Assembly: GCF_013377855.1 (NCBI RefSeq)
Contig: NZ_JABXYJ010000003.1
Location: 197,259-261,258, forward strand
DNA from: Cognatundibacterium oligocarboniphilum
GTDB lineage: Bacteria; Pseudomonadota; Gammaproteobacteria; Burkholderiales; Burkholderiaceae_D
Direction of reading: 5' to 3'
DNA: 64,000 bases
Position numbers and translations under genes: made by a program
Shown: piece by piece, positions 37,744 to 48,836 of the stretch
How the letters are laid out: each line of letters starts with the position of its first letter
Position numbering within the stretch: position 1 is the first letter of the stretch
Notes under the pieces: generated by a model
The model's database searches: none
Seen by the model: only the letters and a program-made list of their open reading frames with translations
What the model was told of the DNA's origin: nothing

Positions 37744-38310
37744 ATGATGAAATTCCCTACTGTCTCCAAATCATTAGCTACAGCACTGCTGGCAGCCGTT
37801 ATTGCCGTGCCTGCGCTGGCTGCCATGACGAAGCTCGATAACGCCAAGAGCACAATTGTAATCGTATTCAAGCAAATGAATGTTCCGGTCGATGCGAAAT
37901 TCAAGAAATTCACCGCCGCGATCGATTACGATGCAGCCAAACCGGAAACCTCGAAAGCCAGTGTCGAGATTGAACTCGCCAGTTTTGATCTGGGCGATCC
38001 GGAGTACAACAAGGAAGTGTTGAAAAAAGAATGGTTTAACACTGCACAATTTCCCAAAGCCAGCTTTGTTTCCAGCAGCATGAAACAAGGCGCGGCAGGA
38101 AAACTGGACGTCCACGGCAAACTCACCATCAAAGGCAAAACTACTGATGTGAGCTTTCCGATGACGGTCAAAAAGGAAGGGAATAGCCAGATTTTTGACG
38201 GCAACCTTCCGATTAAACGCCTGACTTTCAACATTGGCGAAGGCGAATGGAAAGATACGGGCATGGTTGCCGATGAAGTCACCATCAAATTTCACGTAGT
38301 CACGCAATAA
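37744..38310 (+). CDS. YceI-family periplasmic protein (first copy)
   Basis: A 188-residue exported lipocalin-like protein; the family binds long isoprenoid molecules such as ubiquinone. Signal peptide about residues 1-26 ending in ALA. The barrel contains [13 protein letters not shown] and [13 protein letters not shown], typical YceI strands. It lies 12 bases after b561, so one transcript. It is clearly different in sequence from the second copy, so the duplication is not recent. Confidence 0.88.
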   Translation: MMKFPTVSKSLATALLAAVIAVPALAAMTKLDNAKSTIVIVFKQMNVPVDAKFKKFTAAIDYDAAKPETSKASVEIELASFDLGDPEYNKEVLKKEWFNTAQFPKASFVSSSMKQGAAGKLDVHGKLTIKGKTTDVSFPMTVKKEGNSQIFDGNLPIKRLTFNIGEGEWKDTGMVADEVTIKFHVVTQ

Positions 38311-38341
38311 ATCACTTACTCTATTTGAAAAGGAATATCCC

Positions 38342-38914
38342 ATGAAATTGCATCCAATGATCATCGCCGCTTTGTTCGCCAGCGCAGCACCGGCATTTGC
38401 AGACACTTACAATGTCGATCCTAGCCATACCTATCCAAGCTTTGAGGCAGACCACTTTGGCGGCCTGTCCGTATGGCGCGGCAAATTCACCAAGAACAGC
38501 GGCAAGATCACACTGGACCGCGCAGCAAAAACCGGTACCGTCGATATCACGATTGATGCCAACTCCATCGATTTCGGTCACGAAAAACTGAACGAACATG
38601 CACGCTCCAAAGAAATGTTCAATGTCGCGCAATTCCCGACCGCCACTTACAAAGGCACATCGATCAAATTCAATGGCGATACACCGGTGGCTGTTCAGGG
38701 TGAATTCACATTGCTGGGCGTGACACGTCCATTGACACTGACCATCAACAAGTTCAAGTGCATCCAGCATCCGATGCTGAAAAAAGAAGTCTGCGGTGCA
38801 GACGCTTCAGCTGAATTCAAGCGTACCGATTTCGGCCTGAACTATGGCATCGCTTACGGCTTCGCACCGGAAGTCAAACTGGCGATTGAAGTAGAAGCGA
38901 TCAAGGCTGACTGA
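38342..38914 (+). CDS. YceI-family periplasmic protein (second copy)
   Basis: A 190-residue exported YceI protein with a signal peptide (about 1-20, ending AFA) directly followed by the classical [20 protein letters not shown] start. [20 protein letters not shown] and [13 protein letters not shown] are also conserved. Two Cys (in [16 protein letters not shown]) may form a disulfide. It follows the first copy by 31 bases. Role, by family, is binding or carrying an isoprenoid quinone in the periplasm. Confidence 0.9.
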   Translation: MKLHPMIIAALFASAAPAFADTYNVDPSHTYPSFEADHFGGLSVWRGKFTKNSGKITLDRAAKTGTVDITIDANSIDFGHEKLNEHARSKEMFNVAQFPTATYKGTSIKFNGDTPVAVQGEFTLLGVTRPLTLTINKFKCIQHPMLKKEVCGADASAEFKRTDFGLNYGIAYGFAPEVKLAIEVEAIKAD

Positions 38915-39032
38915 GAAACTTCAGGTCAATGATTTGCCGCAGCGATGCTTGATGGCAGCGCATTGCGACAGATCACTGCCTTGCCTGGCCGGTGCAGCCG
39001 TCATGGTTTAGCACCGGCTTTTTCATGGACGT

Positions 39033-39470
39033 ATGATGGATAAACGTTATTTACGCAGCATCCGCCTGCTGTCGGAATGCATGCAATTATTCGAACAGGC
39101 ATCGGCACGCAAAGTTCGCCAGTTTGGCCTGACCCATTCCCAATTCGATATTATCGCCACACTCGGCAACACGTCCGGCATGACCTGCAAAAAACTGGGC
39201 GAAAGAACTCTGATGACCAAAGGCACGCTGACAGGCGTACTGGACCGGCTGGAAGAAAAGGGGCTGATACAACGCGAGCGCGGTGCCGATGACCGGCGCC
39301 AGCTGTTTGTGCGCCTCAGCAACAGCGGCGAGCAGACTTTTGCCGAAGTTTTCCCACAAGTGGTGGAAAACGGAAAACAGCGCTTCACCAGCTATACTGC
39401 GGATGACTATCAGACGCTGGAGGACGCGCTGCTCAAGCTGAAGCAACATCTGGAGCAGGATCAGCGCTGA
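39033..39470 (+). CDS. MarR-family transcriptional regulator
   Basis: A 145-residue winged-helix regulator. The recognition region is KKLGERTLMTKGTLTGVLDRLEEKGLIQRERGADDRRQLFVRLS, with the conserved DxR wing. It lies 118 bases after the second yceI gene and convergent with the RND efflux genes. Either could be its target; the perfect palindrome before b561 makes that group the more likely one. Ligand unknown. Confidence 0.88.
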   Translation: MMDKRYLRSIRLLSECMQLFEQASARKVRQFGLTHSQFDIIATLGNTSGMTCKKLGERTLMTKGTLTGVLDRLEEKGLIQRERGADDRRQLFVRLSNSGEQTFAEVFPQVVENGKQRFTSYTADDYQTLEDALLKLKQHLEQDQR

Positions 39471-39516
39471 CAGGGGATCATCGGTCGACTGCCAATAACC
39501 AGCTGAATGACTACAA

Positions 39517-39596
39517 TATACTCCCCTTCAGTATATAAAAATGCCCTGATTTTTTCTTAATTTCAGGGCATTTTGATTAAAAACGCAGGGGAGTAT
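39517..39596. repeat. Compound palindromic intergenic element, copy A
   Basis: It starts with a perfect 19-bp dyad, TATACT-CCCCTTC-AGTATA (39517-39535). Next is a 12-bp stem, AAAATGCCCTGA with TCAGGGCATTTT, which should terminate both converging genes. ATACTCCCCT at the left (39518-39527) is mirrored by AGGGGAGTAT at the right (39587-39596). The first 45 bases closely resemble copy B at 53962. Confidence 0.7.
39537..39574. terminator. Bidirectional terminator between marR and the RND operon
   Basis: AAAATGCCCTGA and TCAGGGCATTTT form a long stem with a T-rich loop of about 13 bases, between converging genes and inside the compound repeat. Confidence 0.75.
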
Positions 39597-39600
39597 CTGT

Positions 39601-42600
39601 TTACAACGCATCTCCGACTATCGGACCGCTGCCGCTGAAACGATCCAGCGCCAGGTAAATCACCGGTGTAATGAACAGCGTGATCGCCTGCGAGAAAATC
39701 AGCCCGCCCACCACCGCCAGACCCAGCGGCTGACGCAATTCAGCACCGGCACCCAGTCCCAGTGCAATCGGCAAAGCACCGACCAGCGCTGCCAGCGTAG
39801 TCATCATAATCGGCCGGAAGCGCTGAATACATGCTTCCCGGATCGCCTCTGCCGGTGTCATGTTGTGATGGCGCTGCGCGTCCAGCGCGAAGTCAATCAT
39901 CATGATCGCGTTCTTTTTCACGATACCGATCAGCAGCAAAATACCAATGGTGGCAATCAGGGTCAGGTCTTCGCCAAACCACTTCAGCGTCAGCAACGCA
40001 CCCACTGCCGCCGACGGCAAGCCTGCCAGAATGGTAATCGGATGAATATAACTTTCATACAAAACACCCAGCAGCACATAGATCACCAGTAATGCGGCCA
40101 CAATCAGTACCACCTGTCCGGACTGGGTGTCCTTGAACACCGCAGCATCGCCGCCGTAAGAGGTGATAATCGATGCCGGCATTTTCAATTCGTCGCGATA
40201 CTGTTCAATGCGTCTGGTCGCGTCGCCCAACGCCGTGCCTTGCGACAGATTGAATGACACTGTTACTGCCTGCAACTGGCCAACATGATTAATCGACGTC
40301 GGGCCGACGGTGCGCCTGACCGTGGCAACACTCGACAACGGCACCAGGGTGCCGGTATTACTACGCAGGTAAATACCGTTAATCGCACTTTCGTCTGCTT
40401 TTGCCTCGGGACCGACTTCCATGATGACCTGATAGCTGTCGACATTGGTGTACATGGTCGATATCTGACGCTCGCCGAACGCGCTGTACAAAGCCGAACG
40501 GATGGCGTCCATGCCGACACCGAGCGTATTGGCGCGATCACGGTCAATCTCTACCGAAGCCTGCAAGCCTTTGAGCTGAGAATCTGTGGTCACGTCTTTA
40601 AAGCCATTGTCATTGCGCAGCTTTTCCTGCAATTTGCCGGCCCAGTCACTCAGTTCACTGGCTTCGACACTCTGCAAAATATACTGATACTGGCTTTTGC
40701 TCTGACGACCACCCAGCTGCAGGTTCTGCGTCGGACGCAGGAACACATTGATGCCGGGAATCTGCGCCAGTTTCTTGCGCAAGCCATCCACGACATCCTT
40801 CATCGGTTTGCGTTCATTACGCGGCTTCAGATTCACAAACATCCGGCCCGTATTCTGCGAACCGCTGCCGCCATTGAAAGAAGCAACGGTCAGCACGTTA
40901 GGGTCGTCACGGATAATTTTGGCCGCTTTGTCCTGCAATATCAGCATGGCGGGGAAAGACACATCTTCCGCCGCTTCCGTCGTGACGTTGATCTGTCCGA
41001 TATCTTCTTGCGGGAAAAATCCTTTAGGAATCGTTCTGAACAGATAGGCCGTTGCGATAAAAGTCAGTAAAGCAATCAGCAGCACCATCCGGCGATGGCG
41101 CAGCGCCAGATCCAGGCTGCGGGTATAAGCGCGCAACGAAGCAGTAAAGGCGTTTTCAAAACCATGCAATATCCATGCGGCCCATTTGGGCGGCTCGGAA
41201 AGCTCATGCTCGCTTTTCAGAAAGCGGCTCGCCAGCATCGGGACCAGCGTCAGCGACACGAATGCCGACGCCAGAATTGCCAGGCTGACGATCACCGCAA
41301 ATTCATGGAACAGCTGGCCAATCACCCCCGGCATGAAAAAAATCGGAATAAAGACCGCCACCAGCGAAGTGGAAATCGAGATGATGGTAAAACCCACCTC
41401 GCGCGACCCCTGCAGCGCCGCTTTAAACGGCGGCTCGCCGTTTTCAACGTGCCGCATGATATTTTCCAGCATCACGATCGCATCATCCACCACCAGCCCC
41501 ACCGCCAGCGTCAGTCCGAGCAGGGAAATATTGTCCAGCGTATAGCCGAAGCCCCACAGGAGACTGATTGCACCGACCAGCGAAACCGGCAAGGACAAGG
41601 TCGGGATCACCGTCGCAGTCACGCGCCGCAGGAACAGGAAAATCACTACCACCACCAAAAATATCGTCAGCAACAGGGTCAGGTTCACGTCATGCAAAGC
41701 ATCACGCACCGACACAGAACGGTCATTTACCAGCCCGATTTTGACCGAAGCGGGCAATTGCGCCTGAAAGCCCGGCAAGGCTGCTTTGATCGAGTCCACT
41801 ACCTTCACGGTATTGGCATCCGTCTGACGCTGGATACCTAAGGTGATTGAGCTTTCGCCGTTGTAATTCGAGGCTGACTTGACCTGTTCATAACTGTCTT
41901 CCACGACCGCCACATCGCGTAACCGGACCACCAGTCCACCTTTATTCCCAACCACCAGATCGGCAAACTGGCTGGCATTGAGCAACTGCCGGTTCGCCAG
42001 AATCGTCAGAGTCTGCTTGTCGCCATCGAGCGTGCCGACCGGGGTATTGGCATTGGCATTGCGGATGCTGGCAGCCAGCTCATCGAGCGTCATATTACGC
42101 AGCGCCAGCTCCTGCGGCTTGACCCGGATGCGGACAGCATAACGCTTGATACCGTAAATATTGACCTGCGCCACACCATCAAGAGTGGATAAACTGGGAG
42201 AAATCAGATGTTCCGCATAGCTGGTCAGTTCAGACAGGGTCATCGACGGCGACCTCAGCGACAGCACCAGCACCGGCGCATCAGCCGGATTCACTTTCCG
42301 GTACGACGGCGGCGAAGTCATATCCACCGGCAAGGAACGCTGCGCACGCAGCAAAGCCGCCTGCACATCCACTGCAGCAACGTCAATATTCCGGTTCTGG
42401 TCAAATTCCAGCGTCAGCGAGGTATTGCCTATCGTATTGCTGGAACTGATGACCGACAGACCGGGAATGGTGGCGAACTGCTTTTCCAGCGGCAGCGCCA
42501 CCGATGTTGCCATTGTTTCGGGACTCGCACCTGGCAGATTGGCATTCACACTGATGACGGGCGTGTTGTAGCTCGGCAAAGCGGCGACCGGAATAAAGCG

Positions 42601-42687
42601 GTAAGCCAGTACGCCGGCCAGCACCACCGACAGATTCAGCAATACCGTCATCACCGGACGGCGGATAAACAGCTCGGATAAATTCAT
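39601..42687 (-). CDS. RND efflux pump inner-membrane transporter (HAE1/MdtC-like)
   Basis: A 1028-residue transporter that expels hydrophobic compounds with the proton gradient. It has the twelve-helix RND layout with two large periplasmic loops, the proton-relay acidic pair in GLVVDDAIVMLENIMRH, and the C-terminal LIGIVKKNAIMMIDFAL motif. The N-terminus MNLSELFIRRPVMTVLL is typical of the MdtB/MdtC/MuxBC group. Its start overlaps the adaptor gene by four bases. No outer-membrane channel gene is adjacent. Confidence 0.92.
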   Translation of the reverse strand: MNLSELFIRRPVMTVLLNLSVVLAGVLAYRFIPVAALPSYNTPVISVNANLPGASPETMATSVALPLEKQFATIPGLSVISSSNTIGNTSLTLEFDQNRNIDVAAVDVQAALLRAQRSLPVDMTSPPSYRKVNPADAPVLVLSLRSPSMTLSELTSYAEHLISPSLSTLDGVAQVNIYGIKRYAVRIRVKPQELALRNMTLDELAASIRNANANTPVGTLDGDKQTLTILANRQLLNASQFADLVVGNKGGLVVRLRDVAVVEDSYEQVKSASNYNGESSITLGIQRQTDANTVKVVDSIKAALPGFQAQLPASVKIGLVNDRSVSVRDALHDVNLTLLLTIFLVVVVIFLFLRRVTATVIPTLSLPVSLVGAISLLWGFGYTLDNISLLGLTLAVGLVVDDAIVMLENIMRHVENGEPPFKAALQGSREVGFTIISISTSLVAVFIPIFFMPGVIGQLFHEFAVIVSLAILASAFVSLTLVPMLASRFLKSEHELSEPPKWAAWILHGFENAFTASLRAYTRSLDLALRHRRMVLLIALLTFIATAYLFRTIPKGFFPQEDIGQINVTTEAAEDVSFPAMLILQDKAAKIIRDDPNVLTVASFNGGSGSQNTGRMFVNLKPRNERKPMKDVVDGLRKKLAQIPGINVFLRPTQNLQLGGRQSKSQYQYILQSVEASELSDWAGKLQEKLRNDNGFKDVTTDSQLKGLQASVEIDRDRANTLGVGMDAIRSALYSAFGERQISTMYTNVDSYQVIMEVGPEAKADESAINGIYLRSNTGTLVPLSSVATVRRTVGPTSINHVGQLQAVTVSFNLSQGTALGDATRRIEQYRDELKMPASIITSYGGDAAVFKDTQSGQVVLIVAALLVIYVLLGVLYESYIHPITILAGLPSAAVGALLTLKWFGEDLTLIATIGILLLIGIVKKNAIMMIDFALDAQRHHNMTPAEAIREACIQRFRPIMMTTLAALVGALPIALGLGAGAELRQPLGLAVVGGLIFSQAITLFITPVIYLALDRFSGSGPIVGDAL

Positions 42688-43940
42688 GATGCACTCGCTG
42701 CCGAAGCGGATTTTTCTGCCGGTTTTTCCTGACTGCCCGCACCATCCTGGCGATTTGCAGCGGCTTTTGCGCTGCTGTCCTTCGCCTCATTGTCGCGCTG
42801 TTTCACCACGGCGCCCGGACGCAGATTCTGTTTACCATCAAGGACAATTCTGGTACCTGCCGCGATACCTGTCACCACGGCATCCGTTCCAAAACTCTGG
42901 GTCACCACAACCGGTCTGAGTTCGGCCTTTCCTTCTGCAGTGACGGCATAGACCGATTTACCACGTGCGCCGACAATGATCGCATCCTGCGGTACCACCA
43001 CGGCATCCTTGAGTGTCTGCACACTGAGTTCGACAGTGACATAAGCCCCCGGCCATAATTTCATTTCCTTATTATCGAAAATCGCTTTGACCTTGACCGT
43101 TCCGGAAGCGGCATCCACCGCATTATCGACAAACTGCAATTTCCCTTTGAACTGCGTGACGCCATCCGGCAATCTGGCCGTGACGTAGCTGTCCGTGCGA
43201 CGCATACTTTCCAGCGCATCCGGCAAATTCCGCTGCGGCAAGGGGAACATGATCGCAATCGGATCAATCTGAGTGATCGTCACCAGTGCCGGCGTAGTGG
43301 CGCTTGGCTGCACCAGCGAACCCGGATAAACACTGATGATGCCGGTACGGCCGGCAGACGGCGCTACAATCCGGTCATAACTCAGTGCAACTTTGGCGGC
43401 GACCACCGCTGCCCTATCCGAAGCCACCACTGCCGCCTGGGCATCCACCGCCGCCTGGCTGGTGTCGAGCGCACTCTGCGCCACGAATTTTTTAGCCACC
43501 AGTTCTTTGCTACGCACCAACTGGCGCTGGTAATCAGCCAATGTGGCGAGGTCCTTATCCAATTGAGCCTGAGCTTTTGCCAGATTCACCTCGTCAGCGC
43601 GACTATCCAGCGTGAACAATAATTCACCGGCCTTCACAAACTGACCCTCACGGATATGCACTTTGCTGACAGTGCTGGTCACCTGCGGCCGGATATCCAC
43701 GGTATTCAAAGCCGACACCGTACCATTGGCAGAAATTCTGACCGGATAATCGCGCTGTTGCGCCAATACCGTTGACACGCTGACGGGATGCGCCGAAGGA
43801 TCCCCGTTTTTTCCGGCAGCAGCACTGGCAGATGCGCCAGCGTCAGCCTTGTTCTGAGTTGAAGAGGCGGCAAAATACCAGGCGCCGCCGGCAAGCGCGG
43901 CAATCACGGCGACGATAGTCAGTGTTTTGAATTGGCTCAT
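42684..43940 (-). CDS. RND periplasmic adaptor protein (MdtA-like membrane-fusion protein)
   Basis: The 418-residue adaptor links the RND pump to an outer-membrane channel. It has an N-terminal membrane anchor or signal (about residues 8-26), a lipoyl domain (ISANGTVSALNTVDIRPQV), a coiled-coil hairpin, and the beta-barrel region (RTGIISVYPGSLVQP). The tail after residue 380 is charged and low-complexity (Lys/Ala/Ser). AAGGA lies about ten bases before ATG 43940. It is first in the two-gene operon. Confidence 0.9.
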   Translation of the reverse strand: MSQFKTLTIVAVIAALAGGAWYFAASSTQNKADAGASASAAAGKNGDPSAHPVSVSTVLAQQRDYPVRISANGTVSALNTVDIRPQVTSTVSKVHIREGQFVKAGELLFTLDSRADEVNLAKAQAQLDKDLATLADYQRQLVRSKELVAKKFVAQSALDTSQAAVDAQAAVVASDRAAVVAAKVALSYDRIVAPSAGRTGIISVYPGSLVQPSATTPALVTITQIDPIAIMFPLPQRNLPDALESMRRTDSYVTARLPDGVTQFKGKLQFVDNAVDAASGTVKVKAIFDNKEMKLWPGAYVTVELSVQTLKDAVVVPQDAIIVGARGKSVYAVTAEGKAELRPVVVTQSFGTDAVVTGIAAGTRIVLDGKQNLRPGAVVKQRDNEAKDSSAKAAANRQDGAGSQEKPAEKSASAASAS

Positions 43941-44261
43941 GTTGTTTTTATCCTTTGCAGATGCTTTCAGACTGGCGCAGGACGAGAAAGTTCGGAGGAA
44001 TTTGTTGATAAATGCGGAGAAAACGTATCAAATCAATGCATAAAGTACGAAATTGAAACAGCCTGCTGCTCAGGCCGGACAGGCTTTATCTGCTGTCATA
44101 TAGTAAAACAAGGTAGCAACACCAAAGATGAAAATTTTACCCGGTCAGCGGCAAGCGCCTATGCTACCAAAGAGAAAGCCAGCATTCATGCTGGCTTTCT
44201 CTGCCGATACCTTACGTTACACCAAAGTCAGGTAGCGGAATGTCTGATGCTGGTGCCAGGT
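43941..44261. other. Region between the RND adaptor gene and secF
   Basis: About 320 bases with no supported gene. Positions 43941-44170 should contain the promoter of the RND operon on the minus strand, though no box stands out. The secF terminator fills 44171-44202. A long plus-strand frame that starts here reads through secF on the opposite strand and is not credible. Confidence 0.5.
44171..44202. terminator. Terminator after secF
   Basis: A perfect 15-bp inverted repeat, AGAGAAAGCCAGCAT with ATGCTGGCTTTCTCT, separated by two bases. It lies 59 bases after the secF stop on the minus strand. Confidence 0.75.
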
Positions 44262-45200
44262 TCAGACGACGGCACCATCGGTATCGTCCTTTTCCTTGAC
44301 CGGTTTGATCAGGTCTTCGCGCGTCACACCGAGCCACATCGCAATCGCGGCAGCCACGAATACCGACGAGTAAATACCGAAACAGATACCAATCGTCAGC
44401 GCTACTGCAAAATAGTGCAATGTCGGCCCACCGATCAGCAACATCGACAGCACCATCATCTGGGTGCAACCGTGGGTAATGATCGTGCGGGAAATCGTGC
44501 TGGTAATCGCGTTATCAATTACTTCTTTCACGCTCATCTTGCGCTGCTTACGGAAGTTTTCACGGATACGGTCAAAAATAACCACCGACTCATTCACCGA
44601 ATACCCCAGTACAGCCAGCACCGCCGCCAGTACCGAGAGATTGAATTCCCATTGAAAGAAAGCGAAGAAACCGAGAATAATCACCACGTCATGCAAGTTC
44701 GCGACAATCGCTGCAATTGCAAACTTCCATTCAAACCGGATCGCCAGATAAATCACTACGCCTAATACCACAAACAGCAAAGCCATCAGGCCGTCATGCG
44801 CCAGTTCGTCACCCACCTGGGCGCCAACCTGCTCAACACGCTGCTGACGGACTTCCGGGTCTTTGGCCTGCAACGCCTGCATCACCTGGGTTGCCTGATC
44901 TGCTGCGGTCATGGTCTTTGACAGCGGCAAGCGGATCACCACATCCTGCGCCTTACCAAAAGTCTGCACCGGTGCATCGGTGTACCCCAGTCCTTCCACG
45001 GTGCGGCGGATTGCATCTACGTCGGCAGCTTTCGGATAGGTGACTTCCATCACGGTACCACCGGTAAACTCAACTGAAAAATGCAGCCCCTTGTGCAGCA
45101 GGAAAAACACTGCCGCCACAAAAGTCAGCGCCGAAATGACATTGAAAATCAGCGCATGGCGCATGAAAGGAATGTCTTTTTTAATGCGGAATAATTCCAT
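44262..45200 (-). CDS. secF: Protein translocase subunit SecF
   Basis: SecF works with SecD to drive protein export across the inner membrane using the proton gradient. The 312-residue protein has six membrane helices and the SecD/SecF signatures FSVEFTGGTVMEV and YSVNESVVIFDRIRENFRK. It follows secD by 34 bases and closes the queA-tgt-yajC-secD-secF block. Confidence 0.96.
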   Translation of the reverse strand: MELFRIKKDIPFMRHALIFNVISALTFVAAVFFLLHKGLHFSVEFTGGTVMEVTYPKAADVDAIRRTVEGLGYTDAPVQTFGKAQDVVIRLPLSKTMTAADQATQVMQALQAKDPEVRQQRVEQVGAQVGDELAHDGLMALLFVVLGVVIYLAIRFEWKFAIAAIVANLHDVVIILGFFAFFQWEFNLSVLAAVLAVLGYSVNESVVIFDRIRENFRKQRKMSVKEVIDNAITSTISRTIITHGCTQMMVLSMLLIGGPTLHYFAVALTIGICFGIYSSVFVAAAIAMWLGVTREDLIKPVKEKDDTDGAVV

Positions 45201-45234
45201 AATAGATTCCTGAATCCTTATCTTGACAACGCGG

Positions 45235-47124
45235 TCACTGCTTTACATCAGTCTGTGCATCTGCTGCAGGCTTCCAGATCTGTCCGATGGAAATCGAGGC
45301 CAGCTTTTTCTGACGGCCGTACCAGAAATTCACCACACCGCGCGAAACAAACACCGATGAAAAAATCGAAGTCAGAATCCCGAGGCAATGCACCACCGCG
45401 AAACCGCGGATCGCACCGGAGCCGAAAATCAGCAACGCCAGGCCGACAATCAGCGTGGTCACGTTGGAATCGAGAATCGTTGCCCAGGCATGGGTAAAGC
45501 CTTCTTCAATCGCTTTTTGCGGAGACTTCCCGCTGCGCAGTTCTTCACGGATACGCTCGTTAATGAGTACGTTGGCATCAATCGCCATGCCGAGTGCCAG
45601 CGCAATCGCGGCAATTCCCGGCAAAGTCAGCGTCGCCTGCAACAGCGACAGGATCGCCACCAACAGCAACAGATTCACAGACAAAGCCAGCACACTGAAG
45701 AAACCGAACATCAGGTAATAAATCACCATGAAAATCGAAATCGCGGCAAAACCGTATAGTGTGGAATTACGTCCCTGCTTGATGTTTTCAACCCCCAGCT
45801 GCGGACCAATGGTGCGCTCTTCAATGATTTCCATTGGTGCGGCCAGCGAGCCGGCACGCAGCAGCAAGGCCAGATCGGAGGCAGCCGTCGTGGACCCCAT
45901 GCCGGTAATGCGGAAGCGGGAGCCTAACTCATCCTGAATGGTTGCCACGGTCAAAACTTCGCCCTTGCCTTTTTCAAACAAGACAATCGCCATCTTCTTA
46001 CCGATCTTATTACGGGTCGCCTCACGCATCTTGCGTCCACCATCGCCGTTCAGATCAATACTGACCGCAGGTTGCTGATGCTCATCAAAACTGGCCGATG
46101 CGCCGGCAATATAATCGCCGGTAATCACAGGCTCTTTATACAAAATCGCAGGAGCGCCACGACCGACCTTGAACAGTTCGGAACCAAAAGGAACCGGAGT
46201 GCTTTCATCCACCTGGCCGATCACAGACTCGTCCGACAGGCGCACTTCCAGTGTCGCGGTGCGACCAATGATTTCCTTGGCGCGCGCCACATCCTGCACA
46301 CCCGGCAGCTGCACCACGATACGATCAGGCCCCTGTTGCTGGATGATCGGTTCAGCCACACCCAGCTCGTTGACACGCTTCGACAGCGCGGTAATATTCT
46401 GCTTCACGCCTTCGGTAATAACCGCTTTCAGCGATTCCGGTTTCAGGCTGACCTGCAGGTTGAATTCAGTGTTATCCGTGCTTGCCACATCCGTCAGGTT
46501 GACATCACTCATTTGTGACGACAGCACGTTTCTTGCGACATTGCGTGTTTCCGCTTCACGGAAACGGACGGTGATCGCGTCACCATCGCGGCTGATGCCG
46601 GCATGACGCACATCTTTTTCGCGCAAAGCAGAACGAATCGAAGATTGTAATCCCTGCACCCGCTTTTGCATCACTGCCTTGGTATCCACCTGCATCAGAA
46701 AATGCACGCCGCCGCGCAGATCCAGCCCCAGATACATCGGCAGCGCATTCATGCTCTGCAGCCACTTCGGTGTATTCGACAACAGATTAAAAGCGACGGT
46801 GTAGGTTGGATCAGCAGGGTCGGTATTCAGTGCTTTTTCCAGCACATCTTTCGCCTTGAACTGGGTATCCGTATCCACGAAACGTGCCCGCACGGAACCT
46901 TGCATCCCATTGAAATCATAAAAAATACCGCTGTCTTTCAAACCTGCCTGCTGCAAGGTCTGTTCGACGCGGGTTTTCATGCTTTCATCAATTTTGACTG
47001 TCGATTTGGCGCTGCTGATCTGCACTGCCGGCGACTCGCCGAAGAAATTCGGCGCGGTGTAGAGTCCGCCGAATATCAGTGCAATCAAAATCAGCAAATA
47101 CTTCCAGAGTGGATAGCGATTCAT
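45235..47124 (-). CDS. secD: Protein translocase subunit SecD
   Basis: SecD has a large periplasmic domain and six membrane helices and aids late steps of secretion. The 629-residue protein has the LGLDLRGGVHFLMQVD signature after the first helix, and GIAAIALALGMAIDANVLINERIREE in the membrane domain. Length is standard. It lies 78 bases after yajC, separated by an 11-bp hairpin that may tune expression. Confidence 0.96.
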   Translation of the reverse strand: MNRYPLWKYLLILIALIFGGLYTAPNFFGESPAVQISSAKSTVKIDESMKTRVEQTLQQAGLKDSGIFYDFNGMQGSVRARFVDTDTQFKAKDVLEKALNTDPADPTYTVAFNLLSNTPKWLQSMNALPMYLGLDLRGGVHFLMQVDTKAVMQKRVQGLQSSIRSALREKDVRHAGISRDGDAITVRFREAETRNVARNVLSSQMSDVNLTDVASTDNTEFNLQVSLKPESLKAVITEGVKQNITALSKRVNELGVAEPIIQQQGPDRIVVQLPGVQDVARAKEIIGRTATLEVRLSDESVIGQVDESTPVPFGSELFKVGRGAPAILYKEPVITGDYIAGASASFDEHQQPAVSIDLNGDGGRKMREATRNKIGKKMAIVLFEKGKGEVLTVATIQDELGSRFRITGMGSTTAASDLALLLRAGSLAAPMEIIEERTIGPQLGVENIKQGRNSTLYGFAAISIFMVIYYLMFGFFSVLALSVNLLLLVAILSLLQATLTLPGIAAIALALGMAIDANVLINERIREELRSGKSPQKAIEEGFTHAWATILDSNVTTLIVGLALLIFGSGAIRGFAVVHCLGILTSIFSSVFVSRGVVNFWYGRQKKLASISIGQIWKPAADAQTDVKQ

Positions 47125-47156
47125 AATAAAAAAAGAAATTGGAAGCTCAAAAGAAC

Positions 47157-47187
47157 AACGCAGTCCAGTTCATCTGTGGACTGCGTT
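47157..47187 (-). promoter_or_regulatory. Hairpin between yajC and secD
   Basis: AACGCAGTCCA (47157-47167) pairs with TGGACTGCGTT (47177-47187) around a 9-base loop. On the minus strand it is followed by a loosely T-rich stretch, so it may act as a partial terminator or mRNA-stability element between the two genes. Confidence 0.5.
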
Positions 47188-47202
47188 GCCGGTATATGCC
47201 GA

Positions 47203-47526
47203 TTAAATCGCTTTAATGGTGCCTTTCGGCAGCAGTGCGGTAATGGCCACTTTCTGCACCACGAGTTCGGTGCCCTCAGCCACTTCCAGCGTCACGTAGC
47301 TTTCGCTGACTTTCGTGACCTTACCCAGCACACCACCGGCAGTCACGACTTCATCGTTTTTCGCCAGCGCATCCATCATGGATTTCTGTTCTTTCTGACG
47401 CTTCATCTGAGGACGGATCATCAGGAAGTACAACACCACAAACATCAGTACCAATGGCAGAAAGCTCATCAGACCACCGTCAGCGCCGATTCCGGCCGAT
47501 TGCGCATAAGCGTTGGAAATAAACAC
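47203..47526 (-). CDS. yajC: Sec translocon accessory protein YajC
   Basis: YajC is a small inner-membrane protein that associates with SecDF. The 107-residue protein has one hydrophobic helix (about residues 18-37, SFLPLVLMFVVLYFLMIRPQ) followed by the conserved KRQKEQKSMMDALAKNDEVVTAGG. It starts at GTG 47526, with CGGAG well placed upstream. It sits between tgt and secD as in most proteobacteria. Confidence 0.93.
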   Translation of the reverse strand: MFISNAYAQSAGIGADGGLMSFLPLVLMFVVLYFLMIRPQMKRQKEQKSMMDALAKNDEVVTAGGVLGKVTKVSESYVTLEVAEGTELVVQKVAITALLPKGTIKAI

Positions 47527-47693
47527 GTTACAGACTCCGTTGTAATATTAATTTGACCAGTGCGCAGATTGGCATCAGGTAGAACTGTCAAACCTGCAAC
47601 ACTGACTTCAGCAAATGGTGATTCAAAATCACATTTCAACTGGCAAAGCGTCACATTCTAGCATTGACGCCAGGGCAATTGGCGATTCTGCGT

Positions 47694-48836
<1,143 letters not shown>

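Noticed and set aside
40285-41841. Two long plus-strand frames opposite the RND transporter
   Set aside because: They mirror the codon pattern of the transporter and are Arg/Gln/His-rich shadows.
43932-44765. A 277-codon plus-strand frame
   Set aside because: Most of it runs antisense through secF, a well-supported gene, and the product is low-complexity, rich in His, Asn and Arg, as expected of a shadow frame.
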